A DNA stretch of 64,000 nucleotides from JAGXOF01 sp046545575 (GCA_046545575.1 JBKGZM010000004.1:1-64000); one strand, 5' to 3'; shown: positions 24,675-33,722, numbered from the stretch's first letter. Made by a program: numbers and translations. Notes: a model not told the origin generated them from the letters alone.

Positions 24675-25382
24675 CTACTTCCTCCCCACCGGGATTATGT
24701 AAAGAGGCTCCTCGCTCTCCGAGAGTTCCAGAAGCCACCTCACCTGAGAATCCTGGAACGCACCAACAGTTACCATTCCCAGATCGAGGGCTGTAGTTTG
24801 AAGGTACAGGTTCTGAGCGGCATGCCCCGCCTCCATACGCGCATATCTTACGCCTCTCTCGCCGTACTTCTGGGTTGTTCTCCGGTAAACGGCGCTGATC
24901 ACGATGTCGATAGCGCCCTTCTTAACCCACTCCTGGTCCAGGGCAGCTTCGGCCAATTCATCCTGCAAATCATCCTTCACAAGCAGCGCCAGACCGTGTT
25001 CCTCCGGTGCATACCTGTAGAGTCCGTCATCCAGGCCCTCAACATTCCCCACGACCACATACACCTCAAGCGGATAGAGAGCTCCCGCTGACGGAGCCGT
25101 ACGACCGCCCCATTCAGCCGTTATACCCTGAGCAGACCAGACCAGCTGGGCAACCTCCTCAAGCGTCAACGGCTCGCCAGTGTATTCCCTGACCGACCTC
25201 CTCCCAACTAGCGCCTCCTCCAACGAGACCTCACTGTCCTGTCTGGGGTCGGGGAGTTCCACCGTGGAGATCGGCGTCTTCGACGGCGGCTCAGGTGCGG
25301 AGTCCGAGACTGACAAAGGGCTAACACAGCCAGCGGATAGGGAAAGAAGAACTACGAGTACAATGAGATAATATCGCTTCAT
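24675..25382 (-). CDS. SagB/ThcOx-type nitroreductase-family lipoprotein
   Basis: 235 aa from ATG 25382 (AAGGGGGTTGTT upstream); the longer frame adds an implausible basic leader. A signal sequence with lipobox SAGC near residue 20 predicts an exported, lipid-anchored protein. The rest is a flavin nitroreductase fold of the SagB type: RRSVREYTGEPLTLEEVAQLVWSAQG, RTAPSAGALYPLEVYVV, GHAAQNLYLQTTALDLGMVTVGAF and a PLYIIPVG end. Such domains oxidise thiazoline/oxazoline rings in some clusters, but free-standing lipoprotein forms have unknown substrate. No peptide-cyclisation genes are nearby. Confidence 0.86.
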   Translation of the reverse strand: MKRYYLIVLVVLLSLSAGCVSPLSVSDSAPEPPSKTPISTVELPDPRQDSEVSLEEALVGRRSVREYTGEPLTLEEVAQLVWSAQGITAEWGGRTAPSAGALYPLEVYVVVGNVEGLDDGLYRYAPEEHGLALLVKDDLQDELAEAALDQEWVKKGAIDIVISAVYRRTTQKYGERGVRYARMEAGHAAQNLYLQTTALDLGMVTVGAFQDSQVRWLLELSESEEPLYIIPVGRK

Positions 25383-25400
25383 AACAACCCCCTTCTTAAT

Positions 25401-25414
25401 TCGCCTGCGGCGGA
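25401..25414. repeat. Short GCC..GGC palindrome
   Basis: TCGCCTGCGGCGGA, near-palindromic copy of the TCCGCCTNNGGCGGA family, in the divergent promoter region between the lipoprotein and DUF2905 genes. Confidence 0.5.
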
Positions 25415-25491
25415 TTCCTCGTATAAATATTGTATCAAATCCCCTGCGGGTTGGAATCTGCTTCGAAGGTTGTCTATAATAGGGAAATGTA

Positions 25492-25725
25492 ATGGCAGCT
25501 TTCGATTCACTTGGTAAGCTTCTGGTTATGGCCGGGACCTTCATACTGCTTCTGGGACTTCTCCTTATATTCTGGAACAAGATCCCGTTTCTCGGCAACC
25601 TCCCGGGTGATATCTTTATTCAAAAAGGTAATTTCCGTTTCTTCTTCCCGGTGGTAACATGCCTGGTCATAAGCGCTTTGCTTACCTTCCTGATTAATGT
25701 TCTTCCAAGGTTACTTGGCAAATAG
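25492..25725 (+). CDS. DUF2905 small membrane protein
   Basis: 77 aa with two membrane helices (LLVMAGTFILLLGLLLIFW and VVTCLVISALLTFLINVL) separated by the signature loop IPFLGNLPGDIFIQKGNFRFFFP. This matches the DUF2905 family, widespread and of unknown function. It is 14 bases before the phosphodiesterase start and probably co-transcribed with it and glyQS. Confidence 0.88.
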   Translation: MAAFDSLGKLLVMAGTFILLLGLLLIFWNKIPFLGNLPGDIFIQKGNFRFFFPVVTCLVISALLTFLINVLPRLLGK

Positions 25726-25739
25726 AGGGGGTGAACACA

Positions 25740-26195
25740 TTGAGAATAGGCGTCATTTCCGACACGCATGCACGGTCTTTGGAGAACATTCCGTCGCAAG
25801 TGAAAGCCAGGATGGAAGAAGTCGACCTAATAGTTCACGCCGGGGATTTCACAGAGGCAAAAGTGGTAGAAGGACTCCGGGGCTTTGGGGACATGAGAGC
25901 TGTCGCAGGGAACATGGACTCCCCCGAGGTAAAGGAAATGCTGCCTTCATGGGATATATTTGAAGCCAACGGGAAAAGGATCGGTGTAACGCACGGTTCC
26001 GGAGGCCCCTATGACCTGCACGAAAGGGTCCGGCAAATGTTCGATGATGTGGATATAATCATATTCGGCCACTCCCACATGCCATTCAACGAGGTGCTGG
26101 ATGGATGCCTCCTCTTCAATCCGGGACGCGCCATGAAATCATACGGCATCCTGACCATCGAAGAGGAAGTGAAGTCCGAGATCATTAAGATATAG
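25740..26195 (+). CDS. YfcE/MJ0936-type metallophosphoesterase
   Basis: About 151 aa from TTG 25740, which is 8 bases after GAGGGGG; a GTG at 25731 would overlap the ribosome site. Calcineurin-like motifs: VISDTHA (DxH), HAGDF (GD), VAGNMD (GNxD), VTHGSG (H) and FGHSH (GHxH). It is a small Mn-dependent phosphodiesterase; the physiological substrate is unknown. It lies 14 bases before glyQS. Confidence 0.88.
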   Translation: MRIGVISDTHARSLENIPSQVKARMEEVDLIVHAGDFTEAKVVEGLRGFGDMRAVAGNMDSPEVKEMLPSWDIFEANGKRIGVTHGSGGPYDLHERVRQMFDDVDIIIFGHSHMPFNEVLDGCLLFNPGRAMKSYGILTIEEEVKSEIIKI

Positions 26196-26209
26196 AGGAG
26201 GAAGCAACA

Positions 26210-27580
26210 ATGCCCAAAGCAACCCCGCAGGAACTGACGATGGACAAGCTCGTTTCGCTGTGCAAGCGGCGGGGATTTATATTTCAGTCGAGTGAGATCT
26301 ACGGCGGTCTCTCCTCATGCTGGGACTACGGTCCGCTGGGAGTGGAACTCAAGAACAACGTCAAAGCCGCCTGGTGGCAATCAGTGGTCAAAGAGCGAGA
26401 CGACATGGTCGGGCTTGACTCAGCGATCCTGATGCACCCCCAGGTATGGGTAGCCAGCGGCCACGTTAACACATTTGCCGACCCACTCGTGGAGTGCAAG
26501 AACTGCAAAAAGCGATGGAAGGCCGATGATCTGGACAGCAATGTGTGCCCCGAATGCGGCGGCGAACTCAGCGACCCGCGCATGTTCAATCTTTTGTTCA
26601 AGACCCACATGGGCCCGGTCGAGGATGACGCCGCGGAAATCTATCTGCGCCCGGAGACCGCACAGGGCATCTTCGTTAATTTCCAGAATGTACTCAACTC
26701 CACCAGAAAAAAGCTCCCATTCGGAATCGCGCAGATCGGGAAGTCCTTCCGCAATGAAATCACCCCCGGCAATTTTGTCTTCCGTACGAGGGAGTTCGAG
26801 CAAATGGAGATCGAGTACTTCGTCAAGCCAGGCACCGACGACGAATGGTTCGAGCACTGGGTCCAGGAGCGCCTCAACTGGTACCTCAATCTGGGCATAA
26901 GAAGGGAAAATCTGCGGCTACGACCGCATGAGTCAGATGAGCTTGCGCATTACGCCCGCAGTTGCACCGATGTAGAATATCAGTTCCCCATTGGGTGGTC
27001 GGAGTTGGAGGGAATCGCCAATCGCACCGACTTCGATCTCACTCAACATGCAAATTTGAGCGGGGAGAAGCTTTCCTATTTCGACGAACAAACGCAGGAA
27101 CACTACATACCATACGTGATCGAACCGTCAGCCGGCGTGGACCGGTCAGCCCTCGCATTCCTCACCGACGCCTATGAGGAGCAGTTGGACGACAAGGGCG
27201 ACATCCGTGTCGTGTTACATTTCCATCCTTCACTGGCCCCCGTCAAGGTAGCAATCCTCCCACTGAGCAAGCACGAAAAGCTGGTACCACTGGCAGAGGA
27301 AGTATATTCCAACCTTCGCCGCGAGTCGATGGTGCAATACGATACCGCACAGAGCATAGGAAGGCGGTACCGCAGACAAGACGAGATCGGGACTCCTTTC
27401 TGCGTGACCATTGATTTCCAGTCGCTGGAGGACAATCAGGTCACCGTCCGCGACCGCGACTCCATGCGGCAAATCAGGGTCCCGATCCCCGAACTCAAGG
27501 GATGCCTGAGCAATAAGCTGGCCGGCGAAGCATTTGAGGTCCTGCCACCCGGCGGCAGTTACCAGCTGGGGTTCGATTGA
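26210..27580 (+). CDS. glyQS: Glycyl-tRNA synthetase (dimeric alpha2 type)
   Basis: 456 aa. Class II synthetase with FIFQSSEIYGGLSSCWDYGPLG (motif 1 area), a zinc-binding insertion CKNCKKRW…CPECGGEL (about 97-121), LRPETAQGIF, FRNEITPGNFVFRTREFEQMEIEYF (motif 2), the C-terminal anticodon-binding domain and IPELKGCLSNKL near the end. This is the archaeal/eukaryal-like single-chain form, used by a minority of bacteria instead of GlyQ plus GlyS. Ribosome site AGAGGAGGAAGCAACA. Confidence 0.96.
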   Translation: MPKATPQELTMDKLVSLCKRRGFIFQSSEIYGGLSSCWDYGPLGVELKNNVKAAWWQSVVKERDDMVGLDSAILMHPQVWVASGHVNTFADPLVECKNCKKRWKADDLDSNVCPECGGELSDPRMFNLLFKTHMGPVEDDAAEIYLRPETAQGIFVNFQNVLNSTRKKLPFGIAQIGKSFRNEITPGNFVFRTREFEQMEIEYFVKPGTDDEWFEHWVQERLNWYLNLGIRRENLRLRPHESDELAHYARSCTDVEYQFPIGWSELEGIANRTDFDLTQHANLSGEKLSYFDEQTQEHYIPYVIEPSAGVDRSALAFLTDAYEEQLDDKGDIRVVLHFHPSLAPVKVAILPLSKHEKLVPLAEEVYSNLRRESMVQYDTAQSIGRRYRRQDEIGTPFCVTIDFQSLEDNQVTVRDRDSMRQIRVPIPELKGCLSNKLAGEAFEVLPPGGSYQLGFD

Positions 27581-27632
27581 TGAATCAGTTCACTAATAAA
27601 TAAGATGAGGTCTTGCGTGAAATAGTAAATTC

Positions 27633-27710
27633 CCCCCTCACTCTAACTCTCTCCCACCAGGAGAGAGAGAAATTCCCTCTTCCTTGACGGAAGAGGATTA
27701 AGGTGAGGGT
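27633..27710. repeat. Clover-like intergenic repeat with nested inverted repeats
   Basis: Outer arms CCCCTCACTCTAA / TTAAGGTGAGGG enclose two hairpins (CTCTCTCC..GGAGAGAG and CCTCTTCC..GGAAGAGG). This matches the common CCCTCACCCTAACCCTCTCCC-type dispersed repeat. It is followed by a TCCGCCTTTGGCGGA palindrome (27719-27733), then the next gene. Confidence 0.7.
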
Positions 27711-27718
27711 GACAGACA

Positions 27719-27733
27719 TCCGCCTTTGGCGGA
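27719..27733. repeat. Short TCCGCC..GGCGGA palindrome
   Basis: TCCGCC-TTT-GGCGGA, 33 bases before the MTH1187 gene. Same family as 20751-20765. Confidence 0.6.
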
Positions 27734-27766
27734 TTGGTTTCCGGCTCGCCGGGAGAGGAGAAGGTC

Positions 27767-28090
27767 ATGGCAATCGCGGAGATAAGCGTTGTCCCGATAG
27801 GAACAAAGACCCCTTCACTGAGCAAGTACGTAGCACGGGTCTTGCAGGTCCTGCAGGATCAGAAAGAGGTAACCTACGAGCTAACCGCGATGGGAACCAT
27901 CCTGGAAGGTGACCTGGACAAAGTCATGAAGCTCATACAAAAGATGCATGAAAGCGCTTTTAGCGATGAGATTGCACGAGTTGTAACCACGATAAAAATC
28001 GACGACCGCCGGGATAAGGTCTCGACAAGAGACAGCAAGATTAAATCGGTGGAAAAGGAATTAGGGCAAACAGAGAGGAGAAGTCAATGA
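27767..28090 (+). CDS. MTH1187-family thiamine-binding protein
   Basis: 107 aa from ATG 27767 (GAGAGGAGAAGGTC upstream). Ferredoxin-like fold family with the start MAIAEISVVPIGTKTPSLSKYV and the central YELTAMGTILEGDLDKVMKLIQKMHE. Family members bind thiamine or related pyrimidines and are often coupled to methylotrophic or corrinoid systems; the cellular role is uncertain. Its stop overlaps the start of the ASKHA activator gene (ATGA), so they are translationally coupled. Confidence 0.88.
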   Translation: MAIAEISVVPIGTKTPSLSKYVARVLQVLQDQKEVTYELTAMGTILEGDLDKVMKLIQKMHESAFSDEIARVVTTIKIDDRRDKVSTRDSKIKSVEKELGQTERRSQ

Positions 28091-29997
28091 CGGAACATTC
28101 AGTAGTATTTCAACCCTCCGGGAATCGAGGAAATATCCAGGAGGGGAAAACGATCATGGAGGCGGCAAGAGAACTGGGAGTGGGCTTGCAGAGCATCTGC
28201 GGGGGCCACCAAACCTGCGGTAAGTGCAAAGTAAAGATTCAGGATCATCATACATACTATGAAACCGGCAAGAAGGACCAGCAGCGGGTCTCACCGCCGA
28301 CCGATAAGGAGACGGAGCTTCTCGGCGAAGATGCAATCTCAGAAGGATATCGACTCGCCTGCGCGACTCACGTCCTCGGAGACCTGACCATCGATGTTCC
28401 TCCCGAGACTCGCGTCAGCCAGGAAACGATCAGCAAGACCGCTACACAGAAAGCCGTTACACTCAAGACCGCGGTAAGGAAACTATATCTTGAGGTACCC
28501 GAGCCCAAGCTCGGTGACTCCCAAGGAGACTGGGAAAGAGTCGCTGGAGAACTGGAAGGGCGTTTCGGTCTCACGGACTTAACCGCCGACTATGAGGCAC
28601 TATCCACACTCCCGAAGGCCCTCCGCGACGGCAATTGGAAAGTTACTGTCACTTTGTTTATAGAGAAGAGAGTCATAAAAGTAGAGCCCGGACTTGTGGA
28701 AACCGCCTTTGGAGTGGCTTTGGATGTGGGCACTACCACACTGGCAGGCTACCTATGCGACCTGGCCACAGGGGAAATCGTGGCCACCGAAGCCCGTAGC
28801 AATCCCCAGATAAGCTATGGTGAGGACGTCATATCCCGTATCACCCACACTGTGCATTCCAAAAAGGGGCTAAAGGAACTCAGAAGCTGCCTCTTCGATT
28901 CACTAAACGATCTTGTAAAGGAACTATGTAACCAGGCGAACATCACTCGCAAAGACATCATCGACGCCACGATAGTGGGCAACACCGCCATGCACCATAT
29001 CTTTCTCAATCTCGATCCTCAACACTTAGCATCCTCCCCTTTTACTCCGGTTCTCCAGGGGCCCATGGATATGAATGCCCGGGATTTTGGACTAGCGATA
29101 TGCCCTGGGGCCAATGTGCATACATTGCCTGTTGAGGCGGGCTTTGTAGGGGCGGACAACGTGGCAGTGGTCATCGCTGAGGAGCCCTACAACCAGGATG
29201 AAATGATGCTCGTTATCGATGTCGGGACAAACGGCGAGCTGGTTCTGGGCAACAGGGAAAGACTCCTTTCCGCTTCCTGCGCTACCGGTCCGGCCTTCGA
29301 GGGCGCTCACATCAAGTTCGGAATGAGAGCCGCCAGAGGAGCAATCGAGAGCATAAAAATCGACCCGGAGACCTACGAGGTCAGGTTCAAGGTAGTTGGA
29401 GACGACCGATGGAATGACCAGGACCCTCAAGTCAAAGCCACAGGCATATGCGGTTCCGCCATAATCGACGCCACCGCCGAGATGCTGCGCGCGGGGATCA
29501 TAAATCCCAGGGGAGCATTCCACAAGAATATTTCCAATTCCAGGATGTTATATAATAAGAAGGAGGCTGAGTTCGTTATCGCCTGGGCAGATGAGACAGA
29601 CCTGGGCCACGATATCACAGTTTGCCAGAACGATATCCGCTCGATGCAACTGGGAAAGGGGGCACTGCTCTCAGGGGCCAATCTGCTGATGAGACAGATG
29701 GGTATAGAGAGTGTGGACAAGGTAATCCTGGCCGGCTCATTCGGACTCCACATCGACAGGCAGAATGCTCTGGATATGGGGCTATTTCCCGAGGTCGATG
29801 CTGAAGCAGTATACTCCACAGGCAATGCCGCCGGAGAAGGGGCAAGACTGGCGCTCTTGAACACCGACAAGCGGAAAGAGGCAGCCGACATCGCCCGGCG
29901 GATAGAATACATGGAGCTGAGCCTCGAATCCGACTTCCAGAAGGAATTCGTCCAGGCGATGATTTTCCCCACACCACAGGAGGCAAAACCCGGGTAG
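28087..29997 (+). CDS. Corrinoid protein reductive activator (ASKHA ATPase with [2Fe-2S] domain)
   Basis: 636 aa. N-terminal plant-type [2Fe-2S] ferredoxin with C38-x5-C44-x2-C47 (SICGGHQTCGKCKVK) and the fourth Cys near 92. A linker follows, then an ASKHA ATPase domain (DUF4445): ALDVGTTTLAGYLCDL, NPQISYGEDVISRI, VGNTAMHHIFL, VIDVGTNGELVLGN and AGSFGLHID. This is the architecture of RACo/RamA-like proteins that use ATP to reduce inactive Co(II) corrinoid to Co(I) in methyltransfer and CODH/ACS pathways. The partner corrinoid protein is not in the window. Confidence 0.9.
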   Translation: MTEHSVVFQPSGNRGNIQEGKTIMEAARELGVGLQSICGGHQTCGKCKVKIQDHHTYYETGKKDQQRVSPPTDKETELLGEDAISEGYRLACATHVLGDLTIDVPPETRVSQETISKTATQKAVTLKTAVRKLYLEVPEPKLGDSQGDWERVAGELEGRFGLTDLTADYEALSTLPKALRDGNWKVTVTLFIEKRVIKVEPGLVETAFGVALDVGTTTLAGYLCDLATGEIVATEARSNPQISYGEDVISRITHTVHSKKGLKELRSCLFDSLNDLVKELCNQANITRKDIIDATIVGNTAMHHIFLNLDPQHLASSPFTPVLQGPMDMNARDFGLAICPGANVHTLPVEAGFVGADNVAVVIAEEPYNQDEMMLVIDVGTNGELVLGNRERLLSASCATGPAFEGAHIKFGMRAARGAIESIKIDPETYEVRFKVVGDDRWNDQDPQVKATGICGSAIIDATAEMLRAGIINPRGAFHKNISNSRMLYNKKEAEFVIAWADETDLGHDITVCQNDIRSMQLGKGALLSGANLLMRQMGIESVDKVILAGSFGLHIDRQNALDMGLFPEVDAEAVYSTGNAAGEGARLALLNTDKRKEAADIARRIEYMELSLESDFQKEFVQAMIFPTPQEAKPG

Positions 29998-30033
29998 AAG
30001 CGTGATGCCCAAAATACTTTCGAGGAAGTGTTT

Positions 30034-30633
30034 ATGCAGGATGAAACAGAAGGTAAAAACAGACTCATAGAGGTACTAAGCAACCGATTCCCTGAAGAAG
30101 CTACTGAGCTGGGTACTCTCCTCCACCACGCATACCAAGCAGGCACCATAACCTATGACGACATAAACCTCGACCCCACAACAAAAGAGGATATAATCCT
30201 TATCGCTTCCCAGGCTAGGATGGTCGTGCCCCTGGGCACAGCCCCTGCATGGGAAGACAGGGTATTGATGTTCGACAGCCACGAGACCTATCACATGCCA
30301 AAGGTCGTACGGATTCTCGTGCAGATGGCCGAGGAAGAAGGAAAATGGCAACCTGAAACTGCGGAGGACCAATGCCTCCGAGAAGCTGGAGAACCCAACA
30401 TTTCCAAGGTATTGAACTATCTCAGTATGATCAAGACTATATCTCCTGACTGCCGGATATCGCTTGAGGTAATGGACTCGTTAAGGGGAGAACTCGGCAT
30501 AAGTCTCCAGTTTCATAAGCTCCTCGACGAACTTGTCCAATGTGGCATAATGAGCACATACAGCAGAAAGTCTCTGTTCCGAGGTACCCCCCAATACGAG
30601 GTAAACGCTTCACTCTATTGGGCTGCACCATAA
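30034..30633 (+). CDS. Unidentified protein, possible winged-helix C-terminus
   Basis: 199 aa from ATG 30034 (CGAGGAAGTGTTT upstream; a GTG two codons earlier overlaps that site). I do not recognise the family. The N-terminal half is acidic and helical with a hydrophobic strand VVPLGTAPAWEDRVLMFDS. The C-terminal 60 residues (ISLEVMDSLRGELGISLQFHKLLDELVQCGIM…RGTPQYEVNASLYW) look like a winged helix. Its location behind the corrinoid activator and before a ferredoxin suggests a link to corrinoid/redox metabolism. Confidence 0.7.
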   Translation: MQDETEGKNRLIEVLSNRFPEEATELGTLLHHAYQAGTITYDDINLDPTTKEDIILIASQARMVVPLGTAPAWEDRVLMFDSHETYHMPKVVRILVQMAEEEGKWQPETAEDQCLREAGEPNISKVLNYLSMIKTISPDCRISLEVMDSLRGELGISLQFHKLLDELVQCGIMSTYSRKSLFRGTPQYEVNASLYWAAP

Positions 30634-30638
30634 AGAAG

Positions 30639-30662
30639 GCGGGGATTTAATCCCCACCCTAC
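30639..30662. repeat. Inverted repeat of the GTAGGG family (reverse orientation)
   Basis: GGGGATT-T-AATCCCC followed by ACCCTAC, i.e. the GTAGGGT edge on the other strand. Non-coding, between the 30.0 kb gene and the ferredoxin. Confidence 0.55.
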
Positions 30663-30740
30663 TGTAACAGACTTGTCATCTGGGAAGAAAGCTATTAGAA
30701 TATGTAATGCCAAATAAACTCTTAAAGGAGGTTTTACTGA

Positions 30741-31007
30741 ATGGCCTACAAGATCACAGACGAGTGTATCAGCTGCGGAGCCTGTGAAGACGAATGCAAG
30801 AATGGTGCGATATCCGAAGGGGAAGATATTTATGTAATCGACCCTAATAAGTGCACCGAATGTGTGGGCTGGTTTGAGTCTCCCAAATGTGCTGAGGTAT
30901 GCCCTGTAGATGCCACAGTACCTGACCCGGACCATCAAGAGAGCCGAGAAGAGCTTCTTGAGAAATGGAAGAAGCTACATCCGGGTGAGACCCCGGAAGT
31001 AACCTAG
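30741..31007 (+). CDS. 2[4Fe-4S] ferredoxin, YfhL-like
   Basis: 88 aa. First cluster C9-x2-C12-x2-C15-x3-C19 (CISCGACEDEC); second cluster C38, C41, then an 8-residue loop to C50 and C54 (CTECVGWFESPKCAEVCP), the extended second motif typical of YfhL/Alvin ferredoxins, which have very low-potential clusters. The C-terminal tail is helical and charged. A low-potential donor for the adjacent corrinoid activator is a reasonable inference. Ribosome site AAAGGAGGTTTTACTGA. Confidence 0.93.
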   Translation: MAYKITDECISCGACEDECKNGAISEGEDIYVIDPNKCTECVGWFESPKCAEVCPVDATVPDPDHQESREELLEKWKKLHPGETPEVT

Positions 31008-31034
31008 AAGATATTTCAGAGAAGCAAATGCACC

Positions 31035-31069
31035 GCGGGAGCGGTCTCCTTCAGGGAAATCGCTCCCGC
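31035..31069 (+). terminator. Hairpin between ferredoxin and trxB
   Basis: GCGGGAGCG, 17-base loop, CGCTCCCGC. Strong 9-bp stem, but only A/T-mixed sequence follows, so termination is possible rather than certain. Confidence 0.4.
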
Positions 31070-31172
31070 AAATATGCTTATCCGATAAGCTCAGCTTAAC
31101 TGGAACATATCGATAGTTAGAAGTCAAACCAGCAAGCCGATAGAGAAAGAAGGATCTAAGAAAGAGTGACCA

Positions 31173-32093
31173 ATGGCTGAATATCAGGTAATTATTGTCG
31201 GCGGCGGTCCTGCGGGAATCACCGCAGGGCTCTACACCTCGCGGGCAGGATTTAAAAGTCTCCTGCTTGAGAGAGGTGCTTTTGGCGGACAAATGATCAA
31301 CACTAGCCATGTGGAGAATTACCCCGGCTTCGTTGAGGGAATTTCGGGGGCCGAACTGGGGATGATAATGCACCAGCAGGCCACCAAGTACGGCCTGGAG
31401 TCGAATACAAGTGAGGTAACTACCATCAATCCCGGACCACCTCACACAGTATCAACATCTGACGGAAACATTGAAGCTGATGTTGTAGTACTTGCTCCTG
31501 GATCGGAATACCGCAGGCTCGGTGTCCCCGGCGAGGAAGAATTCAGTGGCCGAGGGGTTTCCTACTGCGCAACGTGTGATGGATTCTTTTTCCGCAACAA
31601 GGTGGTAGCAGTGGTGGGAGGGGGTGATACTGCCATAACCGATGCCCTGGAGTTAACTCAACACGCCAGCATGGTATACGTCATTCACCGCCGCGATCAG
31701 CTACGAGCAAGCCAGGTTCTTCAACACCGTGCTTTCAATGAACCCAAACTTGAGTGCGTATGGGACTCGGTCGTGGAGGAAATCGTAGGCGATAACCTGG
31801 TGCAAGAACTCAAACTAAGGAACATTAAAACAAATGAGGTCTCCAGTTTGCAGGTGAACGGGGTATTTGTGGCAATAGGAATCATACCCAATACCCAGTC
31901 CTTTGCCGGAGCTGTGGAACTCGACAGTACAGGGGCCATAAAAACAGATGAAGCTATGGCGACCTCTGTCCCGGGGATCTTCGCCGCTGGCGATGCACGG
32001 AGCGACTCACCACGCCAGATCGCAACCGCGGTCGGCGATGGGGCAACCGCAGCCAACTCCGTCATGAAGTATCTCCAGGAAAAAGGCCGATAA
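31173..32093 (+). CDS. trxB: Thioredoxin-disulfide reductase
   Basis: 306 aa. N-terminal FAD motif VGGGPAGITAGLYTSRAGF, redox-active C132-A-T-C135 (YCATCDGFFF), NAD(P)-binding VVGGGDTAITDAL and the C-terminal FAD contact GIFAAGDARSDSPRQIATAVGDG. It reduces thioredoxin; the gene at 34231 encodes a thioredoxin. In the NADP-binding region the basic residues HRRDQLR are kept, consistent with NADPH use. Short gap to the transporter that follows. Confidence 0.95.
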   Translation: MAEYQVIIVGGGPAGITAGLYTSRAGFKSLLLERGAFGGQMINTSHVENYPGFVEGISGAELGMIMHQQATKYGLESNTSEVTTINPGPPHTVSTSDGNIEADVVVLAPGSEYRRLGVPGEEEFSGRGVSYCATCDGFFFRNKVVAVVGGGDTAITDALELTQHASMVYVIHRRDQLRASQVLQHRAFNEPKLECVWDSVVEEIVGDNLVQELKLRNIKTNEVSSLQVNGVFVAIGIIPNTQSFAGAVELDSTGAIKTDEAMATSVPGIFAAGDARSDSPRQIATAVGDGATAANSVMKYLQEKGR

Positions 32094-32154
32094 AGCAAAA
32101 GCGCCCTCGGGCTTATACATCTGGTAAGGAGGCAGGACTGAAGCAGGTGCAGGA

Positions 32155-32913
32155 TTGGACAGCATTTATGTAGCTCCACTCCTCTTTTTCTTCATCCCTT
32201 TCCTATTTTCTATGTTGGGTATGGGTGGTGCTCAGGTATATGTCCCAATACTATTCTGGCTGGGAATGGATCTCAAAACAGAGGCAATTCCCTTAGCTCT
32301 TCTTCTTAATGTGGTTAGTACCGCATCAGCTTCTGTCACATATCTCAGCAGGCATCTTGTGGAATGGAAGATCGCGCTGGTACTTGGCGGATCCATGGCA
32401 ATATTCGCTCCTGTAGGAGCCCGAATAAATGTAGGACTATCCACAACGCAAATTCTCCTGTTCTTCGCATTATTTACCATAGCCGCAGCAGCGCTTATGA
32501 TTTCCGGATGGCAACCAAAGGGAGAAAAACTGACTAAAGGCAAGCTCATGACCCTTTCGATTCCAGCGGGCGGGATATTGGGATTCATAGTTGGACTTCT
32601 TGGTCGCGGTGGAGGGGCCTTCGTCGTGCCCACACTCCACATTGGAGGCATCGAGGCTAAAAGAGCTGCCGCTACCTCAGTCCTGGCGATTACGGTAGCG
32701 GCACTCAGCGGCTTCCTGGCCCATCTTGCTATGGCAGCCAGGCCGGAGTGGATCGTCTGGGCATTGTGCGTAGTTGCCGTCATCGCAGGCAGCCAGGCAG
32801 GATCACGTACAATGGCGGGGAGGTTACAGTCCAGGTCGATACGGCTGATGTTTGGCATAGTATTGGTTTGCATTGCGTTAGCTCTGATAGTTCACGATGT
32901 TATACTCGCATAA
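32155..32913 (+). CDS. TauE/SafE-family sulfite/anion exporter
   Basis: 252 aa, about 8 membrane helices, probable TTG start at 32155 (no ATG before the first helix; AAGGAGG lies farther upstream than usual). The duplicated TauE signature is visible: the first half has GMGGAQVYVPILFWLGMDLKTEAIPLALLLNV, the second half GLLGRGGGAFVVPTLHIGGIEAKRAAATSVLAI. It probably moves small sulfur-containing or carboxylate anions; the substrate is not readable. It sits between trxB and cooC. Confidence 0.85.
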   Translation: MDSIYVAPLLFFFIPFLFSMLGMGGAQVYVPILFWLGMDLKTEAIPLALLLNVVSTASASVTYLSRHLVEWKIALVLGGSMAIFAPVGARINVGLSTTQILLFFALFTIAAAALMISGWQPKGEKLTKGKLMTLSIPAGGILGFIVGLLGRGGGAFVVPTLHIGGIEAKRAAATSVLAITVAALSGFLAHLAMAARPEWIVWALCVVAVIAGSQAGSRTMAGRLQSRSIRLMFGIVLVCIALALIVHDVILA

Positions 32914-32939
32914 GGTTTGAGCATGAAAGGGAGGAATCG

Positions 32940-33722
32940 ATGAAAATAGCTACTTCGGGGAAGGGAGGGGTGGGTAAAACCACTCTGGCCAGCCTGATGG
33001 CAATGGCATACGCCGATGCAGGCTACAACGTAATAGCGATAGATGCCAACCCGGACGCCAATCTGGCTCTGGCTCTGGGTATATCTCCAGAGGAAGCTGA
33101 CAGCATAACTCCTATAATCGAGCTGCAGGACCTCATTTACGAAAGGACCGGAGCCCAGCCCGGGACCATCGGGGGTAGCTTCAAGCTTAATCCCGAGGTA
33201 AGCGACATCCCGGACCGCTTTTCAATCCAACGCAACGGTATAAAGCTACTGGTAATGGGTACTGTCAAAGGACCACTTGCCGGCTGCGTCTGCCCTGAAA
33301 GCGCAGTGCTCAAGGCATTGCTAATGCATCTTGTTCTGCGTCGTGATGAGGTAGTGATTCTGGACATGGATGCAGGGGTAGAACACCTGGGCAGAGGCAC
33401 AGCCCAGGGTGTGGATGCATTTTTGATCGTGGTGGAGCCAGGACAAAGAAGTCTGCAAACCGCCAGGTCGGTCAAGAAACTGGCAGAAGGGCTCAACATC
33501 CATCACTGCTACGCTGTCGGCTGCAAGACACGGAACGAATCCGAGCGTCAGTTTATCAAGGATAATCTTCCCGGATTCCCTATATTGGGGTTCCTGGACT
33601 ACAATGAGGATATCATTAAAGCCGACGCTGAAGGACTCAACGTGTATGAAAGAGTTCCACAGGCAGTAACCAGCATACAGGAAATAAAGCAGGAAATGGA
33701 AAGGTTATTATCCCAAAAATGA
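32940..33722 (+). CDS. cooC: CooC-type nickel-insertion ATPase (CODH maturation)
   Basis: 260 aa from ATG 32940 (GGGAGGAATCG upstream); the frame extends back into the transporter gene but that is not coding here. MinD-like deviant Walker A SGKGGVGKTT at 6-15, switch Asp in IDANPDANLALALG, and the metal-binding C116-x-C118 (AGCVCPE) diagnostic of CooC. CooC dimerises through this CxC, binds Ni and delivers it to the CODH C-cluster. Its stop overlaps the HAD gene (ATGA). A second CooC-like gene lies at 36789. Confidence 0.92.
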   Translation: MKIATSGKGGVGKTTLASLMAMAYADAGYNVIAIDANPDANLALALGISPEEADSITPIIELQDLIYERTGAQPGTIGGSFKLNPEVSDIPDRFSIQRNGIKLLVMGTVKGPLAGCVCPESAVLKALLMHLVLRRDEVVILDMDAGVEHLGRGTAQGVDAFLIVVEPGQRSLQTARSVKKLAEGLNIHHCYAVGCKTRNESERQFIKDNLPGFPILGFLDYNEDIIKADAEGLNVYERVPQAVTSIQEIKQEMERLLSQK

